A stretch of DNA of 64,000 nucleotides, from assembly GCF_026559675.1 (NCBI RefSeq), contig NZ_CP092891.1, positions 744,001-808,000 of the forward strand, in the 5' to 3' direction. Below the pieces are notes generated by a model, which was not told where the DNA came from, searched no databases, and saw nothing but the letters and a program-made list of their open reading frames with translations. This document shows, piece by piece, positions 1 through 8,782 of the stretch. Each line of letters begins with the position of its first letter. Position 1 is the first letter of the stretch. Both the position numbers and the translations under genes were made by a program. This DNA comes from Microbacterium oxydans (lineage in GTDB: Bacteria; Actinomycetota; Actinomycetes; Actinomycetales; Microbacteriaceae).

Positions 1-820
1 TGATCGCGCCGCTGATCTCGGGCGCGAGGTGCAGCTGCTCGTTCATGTACAGCGGGAGGAACGCGTACTTCACGGACTCGCCCGCGTAGACGCAGATGTA
101 CAGCGCCGTGAAGGCCAGGAGTGGCATCATCGCGCGCAGGCCGGGCGCGGTCTTCGCGCGCGAGGCGGACCCGGGCGTCGTGGCGGCGTCGGGGAGCGGT
201 GGCGGGGTGGTGCGGAGGGTTCCCAGCGGAAGGATCTGGGCGAGGGTGGCGACCGCGACGAAGATCAGCATCGTGCGGTAGCCGGCGTAGGCCGCGAGGA
301 ACGACCCCAGCACGGGACCGATCACCCATCCGGCGGTGAGGGCCATCCGCACCACGGCGACGACACCGTCGTCGGCGGACGTCGGCTCTGCGGTGAGCTC
401 GTCGTGGATCGCCGCGAAGAGCTGCGAGGTCGCCGCGCCCGCGAAGCCGAGGACGATCGCGCTGATGACGAACGGCATCCACAGCTCCGTGGAGTACGCG
501 ATGCCGAGCCATCCGAGGAAGCCGGCGACGGCGCAGATCCGGAACAGTCCGAGGCGTCGGCCGGTGCGGTCCGAGCGCGCCCCGACGAGATACCCGGCGA
601 CGGGAGCGGTGAGACTGGTGAGGTAGTAGAGGCCGGCGACGGTGAACGACGCCCCGAGCTCGGTGACGAGGAAGGAGGCGATGAGCGGTGCCGCGGCCGA
701 CATGCCGAGGCCCGAGAGGAAGAGCGCGAGCGTCGACGCCCGATAGAGCGGATGCGTCAGGACCACACGGACCGTGGACGCCTTCTCCGCGGGCTTCGCC
801 GCGACGCCGCCCTCACTCAC
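1..820 (-). CDS. MFS sugar-efflux (SET-like) transporter, C-terminus cut by window start
   Basis: About 273 N-terminal residues are visible and the gene runs off the left edge. It reads as a 12-helix major facilitator: hydrophobic segments alternate with a typical loop 2-3 motif (GARSDRTGRR, around residues 65-75). The overall feel is that of the sugar efflux transporter (SetA/SotB) group. I place the start at the GTG at 820, which overlaps the last codons of the DeoR-type regulator gene by 8 bases, so the two genes are probably translationally coupled and co-transcribed. The substrate is inferred only from family resemblance; export of a sugar or sugar-like inhibitor under control of its partner regulator is plausible. 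A general drug exporter is the alternative. Confidence 0.75.
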   Translation of the reverse strand, partial: MSEGGVAAKPAEKASTVRVVLTHPLYRASTLALFLSGLGMSAAAPLIASFLVTELGASFTVAGLYYLTSLTAPVAGYLVGARSDRTGRRLGLFRICAVAGFLGWLGIAYSTELWMPFVISAIVLGFAGAATSQLFAAIHDELTAEPTSADDGVVAVVRMALTAGWVIGPVLGSFLAAYAGYRTMLIFVAVATLAQILPLGTLRTTPPPLPDAATTPGSASRAKTAPGLRAMMPLLAFTALYICVYAGESVKYAFLPLYMNEQLHLAPEISGAI

Positions 821-1589
821 CGGAGGCACCCGACGCGATGACCACCTCGACGCCGGCAGCACGGAGCTCGTCGAGCACCTCGGCCGGAGCGGATTCATCG
901 GTCACCACGACATCGACGTCGGTGAGAGCGCACACCACGGACATCGCCGACCGCGCGAACTTCGCTCCCTCGGCCACGAGCACCACGCGTCGACCCGCGC
1001 CGATCATCGCGCGCTTGGCCGCCGCGTCGTCGAGGTCGTACGCCGTGACTCCCGCGTCGAGCGCGGCGCCGCAGCAGCTGAGGAACACCGTGTCGAAGCG
1101 GAGATCTCGCAGCGACTGCTCGACGAGCGGGCCGACGATCGATCCCTCTTCCGGATGGACCGAGCCGCTCGGCAGGATCACCCTGGCCACGGCGCCCCGG
1201 GTCAGGGCCTCCAGCGCCTGGACGCTGAACGGCATCACGGTCAGGCGCCGCGACGCGAGCTGCTGGGCGACCGCCGCACCGGTCGTCCCGCTGTCGACGC
1301 ACACCGCCTCGCCGTCGACGACCAGCTGCGCCGCCGCTTCGGCGATGCGCTCCTTCGCGTCGGACGCTTCGAGTCGGCGCATCGAGTAGGGGAGCCCCTC
1401 GCCGCGCAGCCGCGCACTGACCGCACCGCCTCGCACCCGGCGGAGGACGCCGGCACGCGCGAGGTGGTCGAGGTCCCGCCGCACGGTGACCTCGGATACC
1501 GAGAACTCGGATGCCACGTCCGCGACGCTGACGCGGCCGCTCGTGTAGAGGGCTTCGAGGATGGCGTCGTGCCGTGACAGTCCGGTCAT
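813..1589 (-). CDS. DeoR/GlpR-family transcriptional regulator
   Basis: A 258-residue protein with an N-terminal DeoR winged helix (RHDAILEAL, then SVSEVTVRRDLDHLARAG, residues 4-40) and a C-terminal DeoRC sugar-phosphate sensor domain with the expected VDSGTT and LSCCG loops. The length is normal for the family. The ATG at 1589 is preferred over upstream in-frame codons because a TATGTT box (complement of 1596-1601) lies 6 bases before it, the arrangement of a leaderless actinobacterial mRNA. The palindrome GTTCGAAC (1591-1598) sits across the presumed transcription start and could be an autoregulatory operator. The gene is coupled to the efflux gene downstream, which it probably represses until a phosphorylated sugar binds. 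Confidence 0.85.
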   Translation of the reverse strand: MTGLSRHDAILEALYTSGRVSVADVASEFSVSEVTVRRDLDHLARAGVLRRVRGGAVSARLRGEGLPYSMRRLEASDAKERIAEAAAQLVVDGEAVCVDSGTTGAAVAQQLASRRLTVMPFSVQALEALTRGAVARVILPSGSVHPEEGSIVGPLVEQSLRDLRFDTVFLSCCGAALDAGVTAYDLDDAAAKRAMIGAGRRVVLVAEGAKFARSAMSVVCALTDVDVVVTDESAPAEVLDELRAAGVEVVIASGASGE

Positions 1590-1796
1590 CGTTCGAACAT
1601 ACAACAGGTGTGTTTCATTCGGAAGCTCGCAGCCGCATTTCGAAAGTCCTTTTTGCAGACATCGCCGATCGTGAATCCCGGCTTCATGCATCGATGCCCC
1701 GATTTTCGGGCGAATGCTCACGATCTAGAAACGCACATGAAAATGTCTGTTCGATCATGTAGCGTGTGCGTTCTACGAATCGACCAAGGAGACATC
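1590..1796. promoter_or_regulatory. Divergent promoter region, DeoR gene / HAD gene
   Basis: This 207-base spacer is clearly more AT-rich than the flanking genes. It carries the 8-bp palindrome GTTCGAAC next to the DeoR start and a second TGTTCGATCATGT stretch at about 1747-1759 on the HAD side. That pattern would suit one repressor covering both promoters. The ribosome-binding site for the HAD gene is AAGGAG at about 1786-1791. The operator assignment is inference. Confidence 0.4.
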
Positions 1797-2462
1797 ATGA
1801 CGACGCACCTGCTCGTGGACTTCGGTGAGGTGATCAGCGAGCCGCAGTCGGCCGCGGCTGTCCAGGGCATGGCGGCGGTCCTCGGGATGCCCACGACGAC
1901 GTTCCGCGACCGGTACTGGGCGCATCGCGCCCCCTACGACCGCGGGGTCCCCGCCGCGGAGTACTGGGAGGACGTGGCCGGACGGCGGGTCCGCGGAGAG
2001 GATCTGCGCACGCTGCGGAGCCTCGACATCGAGAGCTGGACGCATCTCAACTTCGGCACGATCACGGCCCTGCGCGACGCCCGTCGCCGCGGTGCTCAGC
2101 TGACGCTGCTGTCGAACGCTCCGTGCGACCTCGCGGCCGAGATCCGCGGTTCGGCCGTCCTGCAGGGACTCTTCCCGCTGATGGTGTTCAGCGCGGAGCT
2201 GCGGTTGGCGAAGCCCGACGCCGAGATCTTCGACACGGCCCTCGCCCTCGCCGAGGTCGCACCGGAAGACACCCTGTTCATCGACGATCGGGTCGAGAAC
2301 CTCGAGGCGGCGTGCGGTCGGCGCATCCGGACCCATCGATTCCGCACCGCCGCCGAGCTGGGGGCGGAACTCGACGGGCTCGCCTTCGGTGCCGTCCCGC
2401 AGCGTCGTCCGTGGTGGACGCGCGTCCGGCCGCCGGCATCCGCTCTCCGATCTGCGGGGTGA
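1797..2462 (+). CDS. HAD-superfamily hydrolase (haloacid dehalogenase-like phosphatase)
   Basis: A 221-residue HAD-like protein. Motif I is VDFGEVI (nucleophile Asp near residue 7; the usual second Asp of DxD is Gly, as in the YihX/epoxide-hydrolase-N phosphatase group). Motif II is LLSNAP (near 105), motif III the Lys in LAKPDAEIF, and motif IV FIDDRVENLEAA. The ATG at 1797 is chosen because AAGGAG precedes it at good spacing and the domain starts immediately; an upstream in-frame extension crosses promoter-like DNA. The substrate is unknown. The divergent DeoR-type neighbour suggests a sugar phosphate, but this is inference. Confidence 0.8.
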   Translation: MTTHLLVDFGEVISEPQSAAAVQGMAAVLGMPTTTFRDRYWAHRAPYDRGVPAAEYWEDVAGRRVRGEDLRTLRSLDIESWTHLNFGTITALRDARRRGAQLTLLSNAPCDLAAEIRGSAVLQGLFPLMVFSAELRLAKPDAEIFDTALALAEVAPEDTLFIDDRVENLEAACGRRIRTHRFRTAAELGAELDGLAFGAVPQRRPWWTRVRPPASALRSAG

Positions 2463-2501
2463 ACGGGTGCGACGCTCGGTGAGAGCGCCGCACCCGGATG
2501 G

Positions 2502-3869
2502 TCATCCCTCGAACGAGCCGGTGGAGGCGCGCAGTTCGTCGACCGACGACGCGTTCATGCGCCGTCCGCGCGTCTCCCCGCCGAGGATCACTGCGATCGC
2601 GCCGACGATGCACGCGCCGATCACGAACAGGCTGACGCCCCAGGTCGCTCCACCCGCCGCGGCGACCAGTGTGATCGCGATCAGTGGCGTGGTGCCCGCG
2701 GTCACGGCGCCCGCCGTCTCGCGGGCGAACGCGAGCCCGGTGAAGCGGGAGCCGCCCGTGAACAGTTCCGCGAAGTACGCCGCCTGGGGGCCGAACATCG
2801 CGCCGACGCCGATCCCCAGGCTGAGCACGATCGCGAGCGTGATCGGGAACGGCGCTCGGCCGCCCTCGATCAACCAGAAGTACGGGAATGCGAACGCGGC
2901 CGAGAACACGATGCCGATGAGCATCACCGGGCGACGGCCGATGCGGTCGGACAGGTGTCCGAACACCGGCAGCAGGACCATGGTGACGGCGGTGCCGATC
3001 GTGGTCGCGAACGGGCCGATCGAGGAGGAGAGCTGGAGGTTGCCGACGAGGAACGCGGTGATGAACGCGAGATTCAGCGTCGACACGATGTTCTGCGGCA
3101 CCTGCGCGAAGAACAGCGTGAGCATCGCCTTCTTCTCCTTCGCGAAGACCTCCTTGACGGGCGACGCGGGAGCGGTCTCCTCCTCCTTCATCTCCAGGAA
3201 CGCCGGGCTCTCGGCCAGGCGGAGACGGATGACGAGCGCGGCGACGACCACCACGGCGCTCAGCAGGAACGGCACCCGCCACCCCCAGCTGAGGAACTGG
3301 TCCTCGGGCAGCGTCGTCACGATCGCGAACACCCCGGAGGCGAGCAAGAGGCCGAGGTAGACCCCGGCGGCGGGCCAGGCGCCGTGCAGTCCGCGGCGCC
3401 GCGGATCGGCGTGCTCCACCGCGAAGATGGCTGCGCCGCCGAACTCGGCACCGGCGCCGATGCCCTGCACGAGGCGGAGGGTGATCAGCAGGATCGGCGC
3501 CCAGATGCCGATGTCGGCATACGACGGGATGAAGCCCATCAGGAAGGTGGCGACCCCCATCACCAGGAGGGTGAGGACGAGGACGAACTTCCGTCCGTGC
3601 GTGTCACCGAGCCGTCCGAAGATCAGCCCGCCCAGCGGCCGGATCAGATAGCCGACCGCGAACGTCGCGAACGCCGCCATGGTGGCCACCAGCGGGTCGG
3701 AGTTGACGAAGATGATCCGGTTGAACACGAGGGCGGCGGCCGTGCCGTAGAGGTAGAAGTCATACCACTCCAGGGCCGAGCCGACCAGAGCGGCCGTGCC
3801 CACCCCGAGCATCGAGCTCCGTTCGCGGGGGCCGGTGCTCACCGGGGGGTTGGCGGTTTCGCGAGACAT
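2502..3869 (-). CDS. MHS-family MFS transporter (metabolite:H+ symporter)
   Basis: A 455-residue, 12-helix membrane protein with the hallmarks of the metabolite:H+ symporter family (ShiA/ProP/KgtP type): ALEWYDFYLYG at the start of helix 1, PLGGLIFGRLGDTHGRK in loop 2-3, and a charged central loop (KEVFAKEKKA) before helix 7. The second of two adjacent ATGs (3869) is preferred because AGGA lies 5 bases upstream. It is the last gene of a minus-strand run after the fuconolactonase-like and aldo/keto reductase genes, so the likely cargo is a deoxy-sugar, an aldonate or a related acid. MHS carriers usually move organic acids, which makes L-fuconate or a similar aldonate a reasonable guess; the sequence does not decide this. 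Confidence 0.8.
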   Translation of the reverse strand: MSRETANPPVSTGPRERSSMLGVGTAALVGSALEWYDFYLYGTAAALVFNRIIFVNSDPLVATMAAFATFAVGYLIRPLGGLIFGRLGDTHGRKFVLVLTLLVMGVATFLMGFIPSYADIGIWAPILLITLRLVQGIGAGAEFGGAAIFAVEHADPRRRGLHGAWPAAGVYLGLLLASGVFAIVTTLPEDQFLSWGWRVPFLLSAVVVVAALVIRLRLAESPAFLEMKEEETAPASPVKEVFAKEKKAMLTLFFAQVPQNIVSTLNLAFITAFLVGNLQLSSSIGPFATTIGTAVTMVLLPVFGHLSDRIGRRPVMLIGIVFSAAFAFPYFWLIEGGRAPFPITLAIVLSLGIGVGAMFGPQAAYFAELFTGGSRFTGLAFARETAGAVTAGTTPLIAITLVAAAGGATWGVSLFVIGACIVGAIAVILGGETRGRRMNASSVDELRASTGSFEG

Positions 3870-3973
3870 CATCGTCCTTTCTGTCGTGCGGATGGCTCGC
3901 CGGAGCGGCCCCGTCGTGCGGGGTGGCCGGTGAGCCGGGGCGACCGGCGAGCGGAGCTGCCGGTGGTCGGGTG

Positions 3974-4819
3974 TTAGAGCGCGTAGGCCCGGGCGGCGGT
4001 CCCCCCGAAGACGGCGTCGTGCTCCGTGGGGGAGATCCCCGCGAGCGCGGAGTCGAGTGCGCCGACGACGGTGCCGTAGTCCGCGGCCGCGAGCAGGCAC
4101 ACCGGCCAGTCGGAGCCGAACATCGCCCGCTCGGCGCCGAACACCTCGAGCACGTGCGCGATGTAGGGGGCGAGCACGGCGGCGTCCCACCGGTCCCACC
4201 GTGCCTCCGTGACCATCCCGGAGAGCTTCACGTCGACGTTCTCGCTTCGGGCGAGCTCGGCGATGAGGGTCGACCAGGGCTCGTGCGCGCCCTCGGAGAT
4301 GGGGGGCTTGGCGATGTGATCCAGTACGAAGCGCAGCGCGGGAAGCCGCCGGACCGTCTCGATCGCGGCGGGGAGCTCGCGGGAGCGGACGAGGAGGTCG
4401 TAGGCGAGCTCGCGTCCTGCCACCTCGGCGAGACCGCGCTGCACGTCATCGCGGAGGAGCCACTGCGGATCCGCCTCGTCATGCACCTGATGCCGGATGC
4501 CGACCAGGGTGCCCGGAGACGAATCGATCAGACGATCCAGCGTGTCGCCGACGGCGGGGTCGGTGAGGTCGACCCAGCCGACGACACCGCGGACCCAGGG
4601 GGTCGTCGCGGCGGTCGCGAGGAACTGCTCGGTCTCGGCGACCTCCGAGACGGTCTGCACGAGCACGGTCCCGTCGATGTCGGACGTGCTCAGCGCGGGA
4701 GCCAGGTCGGCGGGAGTGAACGGGCGGCGCACCGGGTCGAGCGCGGCATCCACCATCCAGGGATAGTCGAAGTCCGCCGGGTCCCAGAAGTGGTGGTGGG
4801 CATCGATCCGCAGCGCCAT
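3974..4819 (-). CDS. Amidohydrolase-2 family, L-fuconolactonase-like
   Basis: A 281-residue amidohydrolase of the COG3618 type. It opens with the metal site DAHHHFWDP (residues 6-14) and ends with the conserved MFGSDWPVC, whose Asp is the expected catalytic or metal residue. Members hydrolyse sugar lactones, such as L-fucono-1,5-lactone to L-fuconate, or 2-pyrone-4,6-dicarboxylate. Position decides between them: the ATG lies one base after the stop of an aldo/keto reductase of the fucose dehydrogenase type, and an L-fuconate dehydratase is encoded 3.5 kb away. The assigned role is opening of fuconolactone in the cytosol. Confidence 0.8.
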   Translation of the reverse strand: MALRIDAHHHFWDPADFDYPWMVDAALDPVRRPFTPADLAPALSTSDIDGTVLVQTVSEVAETEQFLATAATTPWVRGVVGWVDLTDPAVGDTLDRLIDSSPGTLVGIRHQVHDEADPQWLLRDDVQRGLAEVAGRELAYDLLVRSRELPAAIETVRRLPALRFVLDHIAKPPISEGAHEPWSTLIAELARSENVDVKLSGMVTEARWDRWDAAVLAPYIAHVLEVFGAERAMFGSDWPVCLLAAADYGTVVGALDSALAGISPTEHDAVFGGTAARAYAL

Positions 4820-4820
4820 C

Positions 4821-5828
4821 TCAGCGGCCCTCCGGGGTCGGCACGTCGTCGGGCAGCAGGCCCGTCGAGCGCAGCTCGCGCCACAGATCCCCGGGGATCG
4901 GCACCGCCAGAAGGTCGAGGTCCGCCTGGAACTCCTCCGGCGACCGCGCGCCGATCAGCAGGCTGCCGACCTCGGGGTGAGCGAGGGGGAACTGGATCGC
5001 CGCCGCGCCGAGCGGCACGTCGTACCGGTCGCACACTTCGGCGATCGCCCGGGCCTTCTCCAGCACGCCGGACGCGGCCGGCGCGTAGTCGAACCGGGCG
5101 CCCTCGGAGGGGTCCAGCAGGACACCGCTGTTGAACACCCCGCCGGCGATCACGGAGGTGCCGCGTCGACGGCAGGCGGGAAGCAGCTCCTCCATCGACG
5201 ACTGGTCGAGCAGCGTGTACCGGCCGGCGAGGAGCACGACGTCGAGGTCGCACGTCTCGACCAGACGGGTCAGCACCGGGGTCTGATTCATCCCCGCGCC
5301 GATGCCCTTGACCGCGCCCTCGGCCCGGAGATCGCGCAGTGCGTGATAAGCCGTCGTGCTCGCGACGTCGAAGTGCTCGTCCGGGTCGTGCAGGTTCAGG
5401 ATGTCGACGTGGTCCACGTCCAGCCGCTCGAGGCTCTCCGCGAGCGAGGTGCGCACGCCCTCGTAGCTGAAGTCCCAGATCGGACCCACATCCGGCACGT
5501 CGGTGTAGAACGGCTCGCCGTCGACGTACTGGCTCTCATCGCGGGGCGCATCGGCCCGCAGCAGACGACCGACCTTGGTGGAGATGACCACGTCGGAGCG
5601 GTGGGCGCCGAGGCCCTCCGCGAGCCGACGCTCGGCGAGCCCGTGACCGTACAGCGGGGCCGTGTCGAAGTACCGCACTCCCGACCGGTAGGCGCCCGCG
5701 ACCGTGTCCGCCGCCTGCTCGTCCGAGATCGCCCCGAGGAAGTTGCCGAGGGATGCCGTCCCGAGGCCGACCCGTGGAAGCGTGAGGCCGTGGTCGCCGA
5801 TGGCGACCGAATCTGTGATCCAGGTCAT
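4821..5828 (-). CDS. Aldo/keto reductase, L-fucose / D-threo-aldose 1-dehydrogenase-like
   Basis: A 335-residue aldo/keto reductase with the full catalytic tetrad visible: Asp55 and Tyr60 in YFDTAPLYG, Lys85 in ISTKVGRL and His147 in LNLHDPDE. The C-terminal NADP-binding segment ends with LLIGARSPEEF. The N-terminal GLGTASLGN pattern and the length fit the D-threo-aldose 1-dehydrogenase group, which oxidises L-fucose and related sugars to lactones. It is the first gene of the minus-strand operon followed by a lactonase and a transporter, which fits fucose to fuconolactone to fuconate. Pyridoxal 4-dehydrogenase is a close alternative within the same subfamily, but the neighbours argue against it. 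Confidence 0.8.
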   Translation of the reverse strand: MTWITDSVAIGDHGLTLPRVGLGTASLGNFLGAISDEQAADTVAGAYRSGVRYFDTAPLYGHGLAERRLAEGLGAHRSDVVISTKVGRLLRADAPRDESQYVDGEPFYTDVPDVGPIWDFSYEGVRTSLAESLERLDVDHVDILNLHDPDEHFDVASTTAYHALRDLRAEGAVKGIGAGMNQTPVLTRLVETCDLDVVLLAGRYTLLDQSSMEELLPACRRRGTSVIAGGVFNSGVLLDPSEGARFDYAPAASGVLEKARAIAEVCDRYDVPLGAAAIQFPLAHPEVGSLLIGARSPEEFQADLDLLAVPIPGDLWRELRSTGLLPDDVPTPEGR

Positions 5829-5899
5829 GATGCAGCTTTCGATCGGGAGAGCGGGACGTCTCTTCGATTCAGTCAGTGCTCCGGCGCGCGGACAATGCC

Positions 5900-5928
5900 G
5901 GACTGCGGATGAGCATCATCCGCAGTCC
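5900..5928. promoter_or_regulatory. 13-bp perfect dyad, operator between divergent fucose genes
   Basis: GGACTGCGGATGA and TCATCCGCAGTCC form a perfect inverted repeat around the 3-base spacer GCA. It lies between the divergently read aldo/keto reductase and enolase-superfamily genes. A related dyad with core CGGATGC-CCT-GCATCCG lies upstream of the L-fuconate dehydratase gene (8783-8799), so one regulator probably binds both. The LysR-type regulator at 8822-9775 is the nearest candidate. Confidence 0.65.
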
Positions 5929-6057
5929 CGATATCGCCCGCGTCCGCTGCATCCGCCAACCGCATCGACGGCATCCGGGACACGCGATTGACCGCTCGGA
6001 GCGCCCCGTGACCGAATGGATGACGGGCCGAGGGGCCCCGGAAGAAGGAGCTTGTCC

Positions 6058-7254
6058 ATGGTTGTCGAACTGCCGAGCGCTCGCGGAGTGCTCTCCACGG
6101 AGGTCTCCGATCTCCTCCTCGGAGACGAGGCCAGCGAGATCGTGTCGATCGAGACGTTCGCGCTCGCGGTCCCGCTGCGCACCCCGATCGCGGATGCCAC
6201 GGCCGCGATGACGCACTGGACGGTCCCGGTCGTGCAGATCACCACGCGCGACGGCCGGGTCGGCACCGGGATCAGCGGCGTGCACACGGCGCCCGAGCTG
6301 CTGTGCGACGTGATCAGCGACTACTACGCACCCGCCCTGCTCGGCACCTCGTCGGAGGACATCCTCGGCACCTGGAAGCGGCTGTACTGGCTGCCGACGC
6401 ACTGGGTGGGCCGCGCGGGTGCCGTGCACATGGCACTGGCGATGGTCGACATCGCGCTGTGGGACCTCGCGGCGCAGCGGGCGGGAGTGCCGCTGTGGCG
6501 TCTGCTCGGCGGAACGGCGGAGCCCGTGCAGGCCTACAACACCGACGGCGGCTGGCTGAACCTGAGCGAGACCGAGCTCGTACGCGACCTCTCCTCGCTG
6601 ATCGACGGCGGCTGGCGGCGCGTGAAGATCAAGGTGGGCAAGGCCGACTGGCGCGAGGACGCCCGCCGCTCCCGCGCGGTCCGCAAGGCCATCGGCGACG
6701 ACGTGACCCTGATGTGCGACGCCAACCAGCGCTGGGACCTCTCCACCGCGAACCGCCTGCTGCCGGTGTTCGAGGAGGTGCAGATGGACTGGGTCGAGGA
6801 GCCGCTGCATGCGGACGACCTCGAAGGGCATGCGGCTCTGCAGGCGAAGACCTCGCTCGACATCGCCTCGGGGGAGAGCATCTACAGCTTCCAGCAGTTC
6901 AGCAGCTTCATCGCGCATGACGCCATCCGGGTGGTGCAGGTGGACGTGACGCGGGTCGGCGGAGTGACGGAGTGGATGCAGGTGGCCGCGCACGCCGCGG
7001 CACGCGGGCTGCGCGTGGCCCCGCACGCCGGTGACATGATGCAGGTCCACCAGCACCTCGTCGGGACGGTGCTGTCGGATGTGGCTCCGCTGATCGAGTT
7101 CATCCCCTGGACGCAGCACGCCTTCGCGGAGCGCAGCGTCATCCGGGAGGGGTACCTGGAGCGTCCGCAGCAGCCGGGCGCCTCCACCGCGATCGCTCCG
7201 GACGCGCGGCAGAACTGGCAGCTGCGAGGAGTCGGCGCGCTGCGGCGCCTGTGA
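6058..7254 (+). CDS. Mandelate racemase/muconate lactonizing-type enolase superfamily enzyme (acid-sugar dehydratase-like)
   Basis: A 398-residue member of the enolase superfamily, mandelate-racemase subgroup. The catalytic pieces are all visible: KIK (190-192), metal ligands Asp221 (CDANQ), Glu247 (WVEEPL) and Glu273 (ASGES), and the Asp296/His323 pair (QVDVTRVGG and APHAGD). Such enzymes usually dehydrate aldonates. The ATG at 6058 follows a strong GAAGAAGGAG. It is divergent from the fucose dehydrogenase operon and shares its 13-bp dyad. It is only distantly similar to the L-fuconate dehydratase encoded next on the opposite strand, so it probably handles another acid sugar, for example a D-arabinonate, galactonate or rhamnonate type; I cannot tell which. 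Confidence 0.8.
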   Translation: MVVELPSARGVLSTEVSDLLLGDEASEIVSIETFALAVPLRTPIADATAAMTHWTVPVVQITTRDGRVGTGISGVHTAPELLCDVISDYYAPALLGTSSEDILGTWKRLYWLPTHWVGRAGAVHMALAMVDIALWDLAAQRAGVPLWRLLGGTAEPVQAYNTDGGWLNLSETELVRDLSSLIDGGWRRVKIKVGKADWREDARRSRAVRKAIGDDVTLMCDANQRWDLSTANRLLPVFEEVQMDWVEEPLHADDLEGHAALQAKTSLDIASGESIYSFQQFSSFIAHDAIRVVQVDVTRVGGVTEWMQVAAHAAARGLRVAPHAGDMMQVHQHLVGTVLSDVAPLIEFIPWTQHAFAERSVIREGYLERPQQPGASTAIAPDARQNWQLRGVGALRRL

Positions 7255-7276
7255 GGCGCGAGGCTCACTCGGAACC

Positions 7277-7317
7277 GAGAAGGGGTCCCGACGCGAATCG
7301 CGTCGGGACCCCTTCTC
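7277..7317. terminator. Bidirectional terminator between convergent genes
   Basis: A perfect 19-bp inverted repeat (GAGAAGGGGTCCCGACGCG and its complement) is separated by AAT. It lies 22 bases after the stop of the plus-strand enolase-superfamily gene and 46 bases after the stop of the minus-strand fuconate dehydratase gene, so it can serve both. Confidence 0.85.
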
Positions 7318-7363
7318 CGTCATCGGCGGGGGTGGTGTCGTCGGCGGGCGGCGGCCCGTGCCG

Positions 7364-8683
7364 TCAGCGCACCGCCTCGACGTTCTGCGCCGCCCAGTAG
7401 GTGCCGTCGGGGAAGGCGTACTCGGCGATGGACTCGTCGTGGATCTGCGCGCTGTAGCCGGGGCGGCCGGGCATCGTGTAGTGCCCGTTCTCGACGATGC
7501 ACGGGTCCGTGAAGTGCTCGTGCAGGTGGTCGACGAACTCGGTGACCCGGTCGTCGAGCGTGGCCGACACCGCGACGTAGTCGAAGATCGACAGGTGCTG
7601 CACGAGCTCGCAGAGCCCGACTCCGCCAGCGTGCGGGCACACCGGGATGCCGAACTTGGCCGCCATCAGGTAGACCGCGACGATCTCGTTCACGCTGCCG
7701 AGGCGGGCGGAGTCGAGCTGGCAGAAGTCGATGGCCTCGGCCTGGAACATCTGCTTGAACAGCACCCGGTTCATGCCGTGCTCGCCGGTAGCGACGCCGA
7801 TCGGTGCGACCGCGCGACGGACGGCCGCGTGCCCGAGGATGTCGTCCGGGTTCGTGGGCTCCTCGATCCACAGCGGCCGGAACTCGGCGAGGCGCTCCAT
7901 CGAGGCGATCGCCTGCGGGACGTCCCACACCTGGTTCGCGTCGATCATCAGATTCACGTCCCAGCCGATGACCTCGCGGGCGATCGAGAGGCGGCGCACG
8001 TCGTCCTCGATGTCGCCGCCGACCTTGAGCTTCACGTGCGTGTAGCCCTCGTCGAGCGCTTCGGTGAGCAGGCGGCGCAGCTTCTCGTCGCTGTAGCCGA
8101 GCCAGCCGGCACTCGTCGTGTAGCAGGGGTAGCCGCCGATGCTCTCGAGGTGCGCGATGCGCTCGGCGCGGGTGTCGACGTTCGCGCGGAGGATCTCGAG
8201 CGCCTCGTCCTCGGTGAGGGCGTCCGACAGGTAGCTGAGGTCGGCGACCTCCACGAGCTGCTCGGGGGACATCTCGGCGAGCAGACGCCACAGCGGCTTC
8301 TCCGCACGACGTGCCGCGAGGTCCCACATGGCGTTCATGACCGCGGCCAGGGCGAGGTGCACGACGCCCTTGTCCGGGCCGAGCCAGCGCAGGTGCGTGT
8401 CGGACTTCATCTCGCGGTAGACCTCGCCGAGGTGGGCGACGAGCTCGTCGACGTCGCGTCCGAGGAACGGGAGCGCGCGCTGGCGGGCCGTCTCCGCGAC
8501 GATGTCGGTTCCGCGACCGATCGTGAACGTGAAGCCGTAGCCGGCGAGGCCCGGCTCGTCGGTCTCGAGCACGACGTAGGCCGCCGAGTAGTCGATGTCC
8601 TTGTTCATCGCGTCGGACCCGTCCATCGTGATGGACGTCGGGAAGCGGATGTCGTGGACACGCACGCTGGTCAGGATGGGCAC
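7364..8683 (-). CDS. L-fuconate dehydratase
   Basis: A 439-residue enolase-superfamily enzyme that converts L-fuconate to 2-keto-3-deoxy-L-fuconate. Numbered from the GTG at 8683, the catalytic residues are KLK 218-220, Asp248 (MIDAN), Glu274 (WIEEP), Glu301 (ATGEHG), Asp324 (QLDSAR) and His351 (CPHAGG). As I recall, these are the same positions as in the characterised Xanthomonas L-fuconate dehydratase, which is strong support, as are the FTFTIGRGTD and WDLAAR segments. The GTG start has a purine-rich AAGAGAGA upstream. Its promoter region contains the dyad at 8783-8799. Human ENOSF1 belongs to the same family. Confidence 0.92.
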   Translation of the reverse strand: MPILTSVRVHDIRFPTSITMDGSDAMNKDIDYSAAYVVLETDEPGLAGYGFTFTIGRGTDIVAETARQRALPFLGRDVDELVAHLGEVYREMKSDTHLRWLGPDKGVVHLALAAVMNAMWDLAARRAEKPLWRLLAEMSPEQLVEVADLSYLSDALTEDEALEILRANVDTRAERIAHLESIGGYPCYTTSAGWLGYSDEKLRRLLTEALDEGYTHVKLKVGGDIEDDVRRLSIAREVIGWDVNLMIDANQVWDVPQAIASMERLAEFRPLWIEEPTNPDDILGHAAVRRAVAPIGVATGEHGMNRVLFKQMFQAEAIDFCQLDSARLGSVNEIVAVYLMAAKFGIPVCPHAGGVGLCELVQHLSIFDYVAVSATLDDRVTEFVDHLHEHFTDPCIVENGHYTMPGRPGYSAQIHDESIAEYAFPDGTYWAAQNVEAVR

Positions 8684-8782
8684 AGAGATCTCTCTTCTTC
8701 GTTCGGGGGTGGCTCGACAGCGCTGAGGGCGGCCGATCCTCCCATTGCCCCACACCGCGCCGCGCGCATCAACGGCGTCCTG

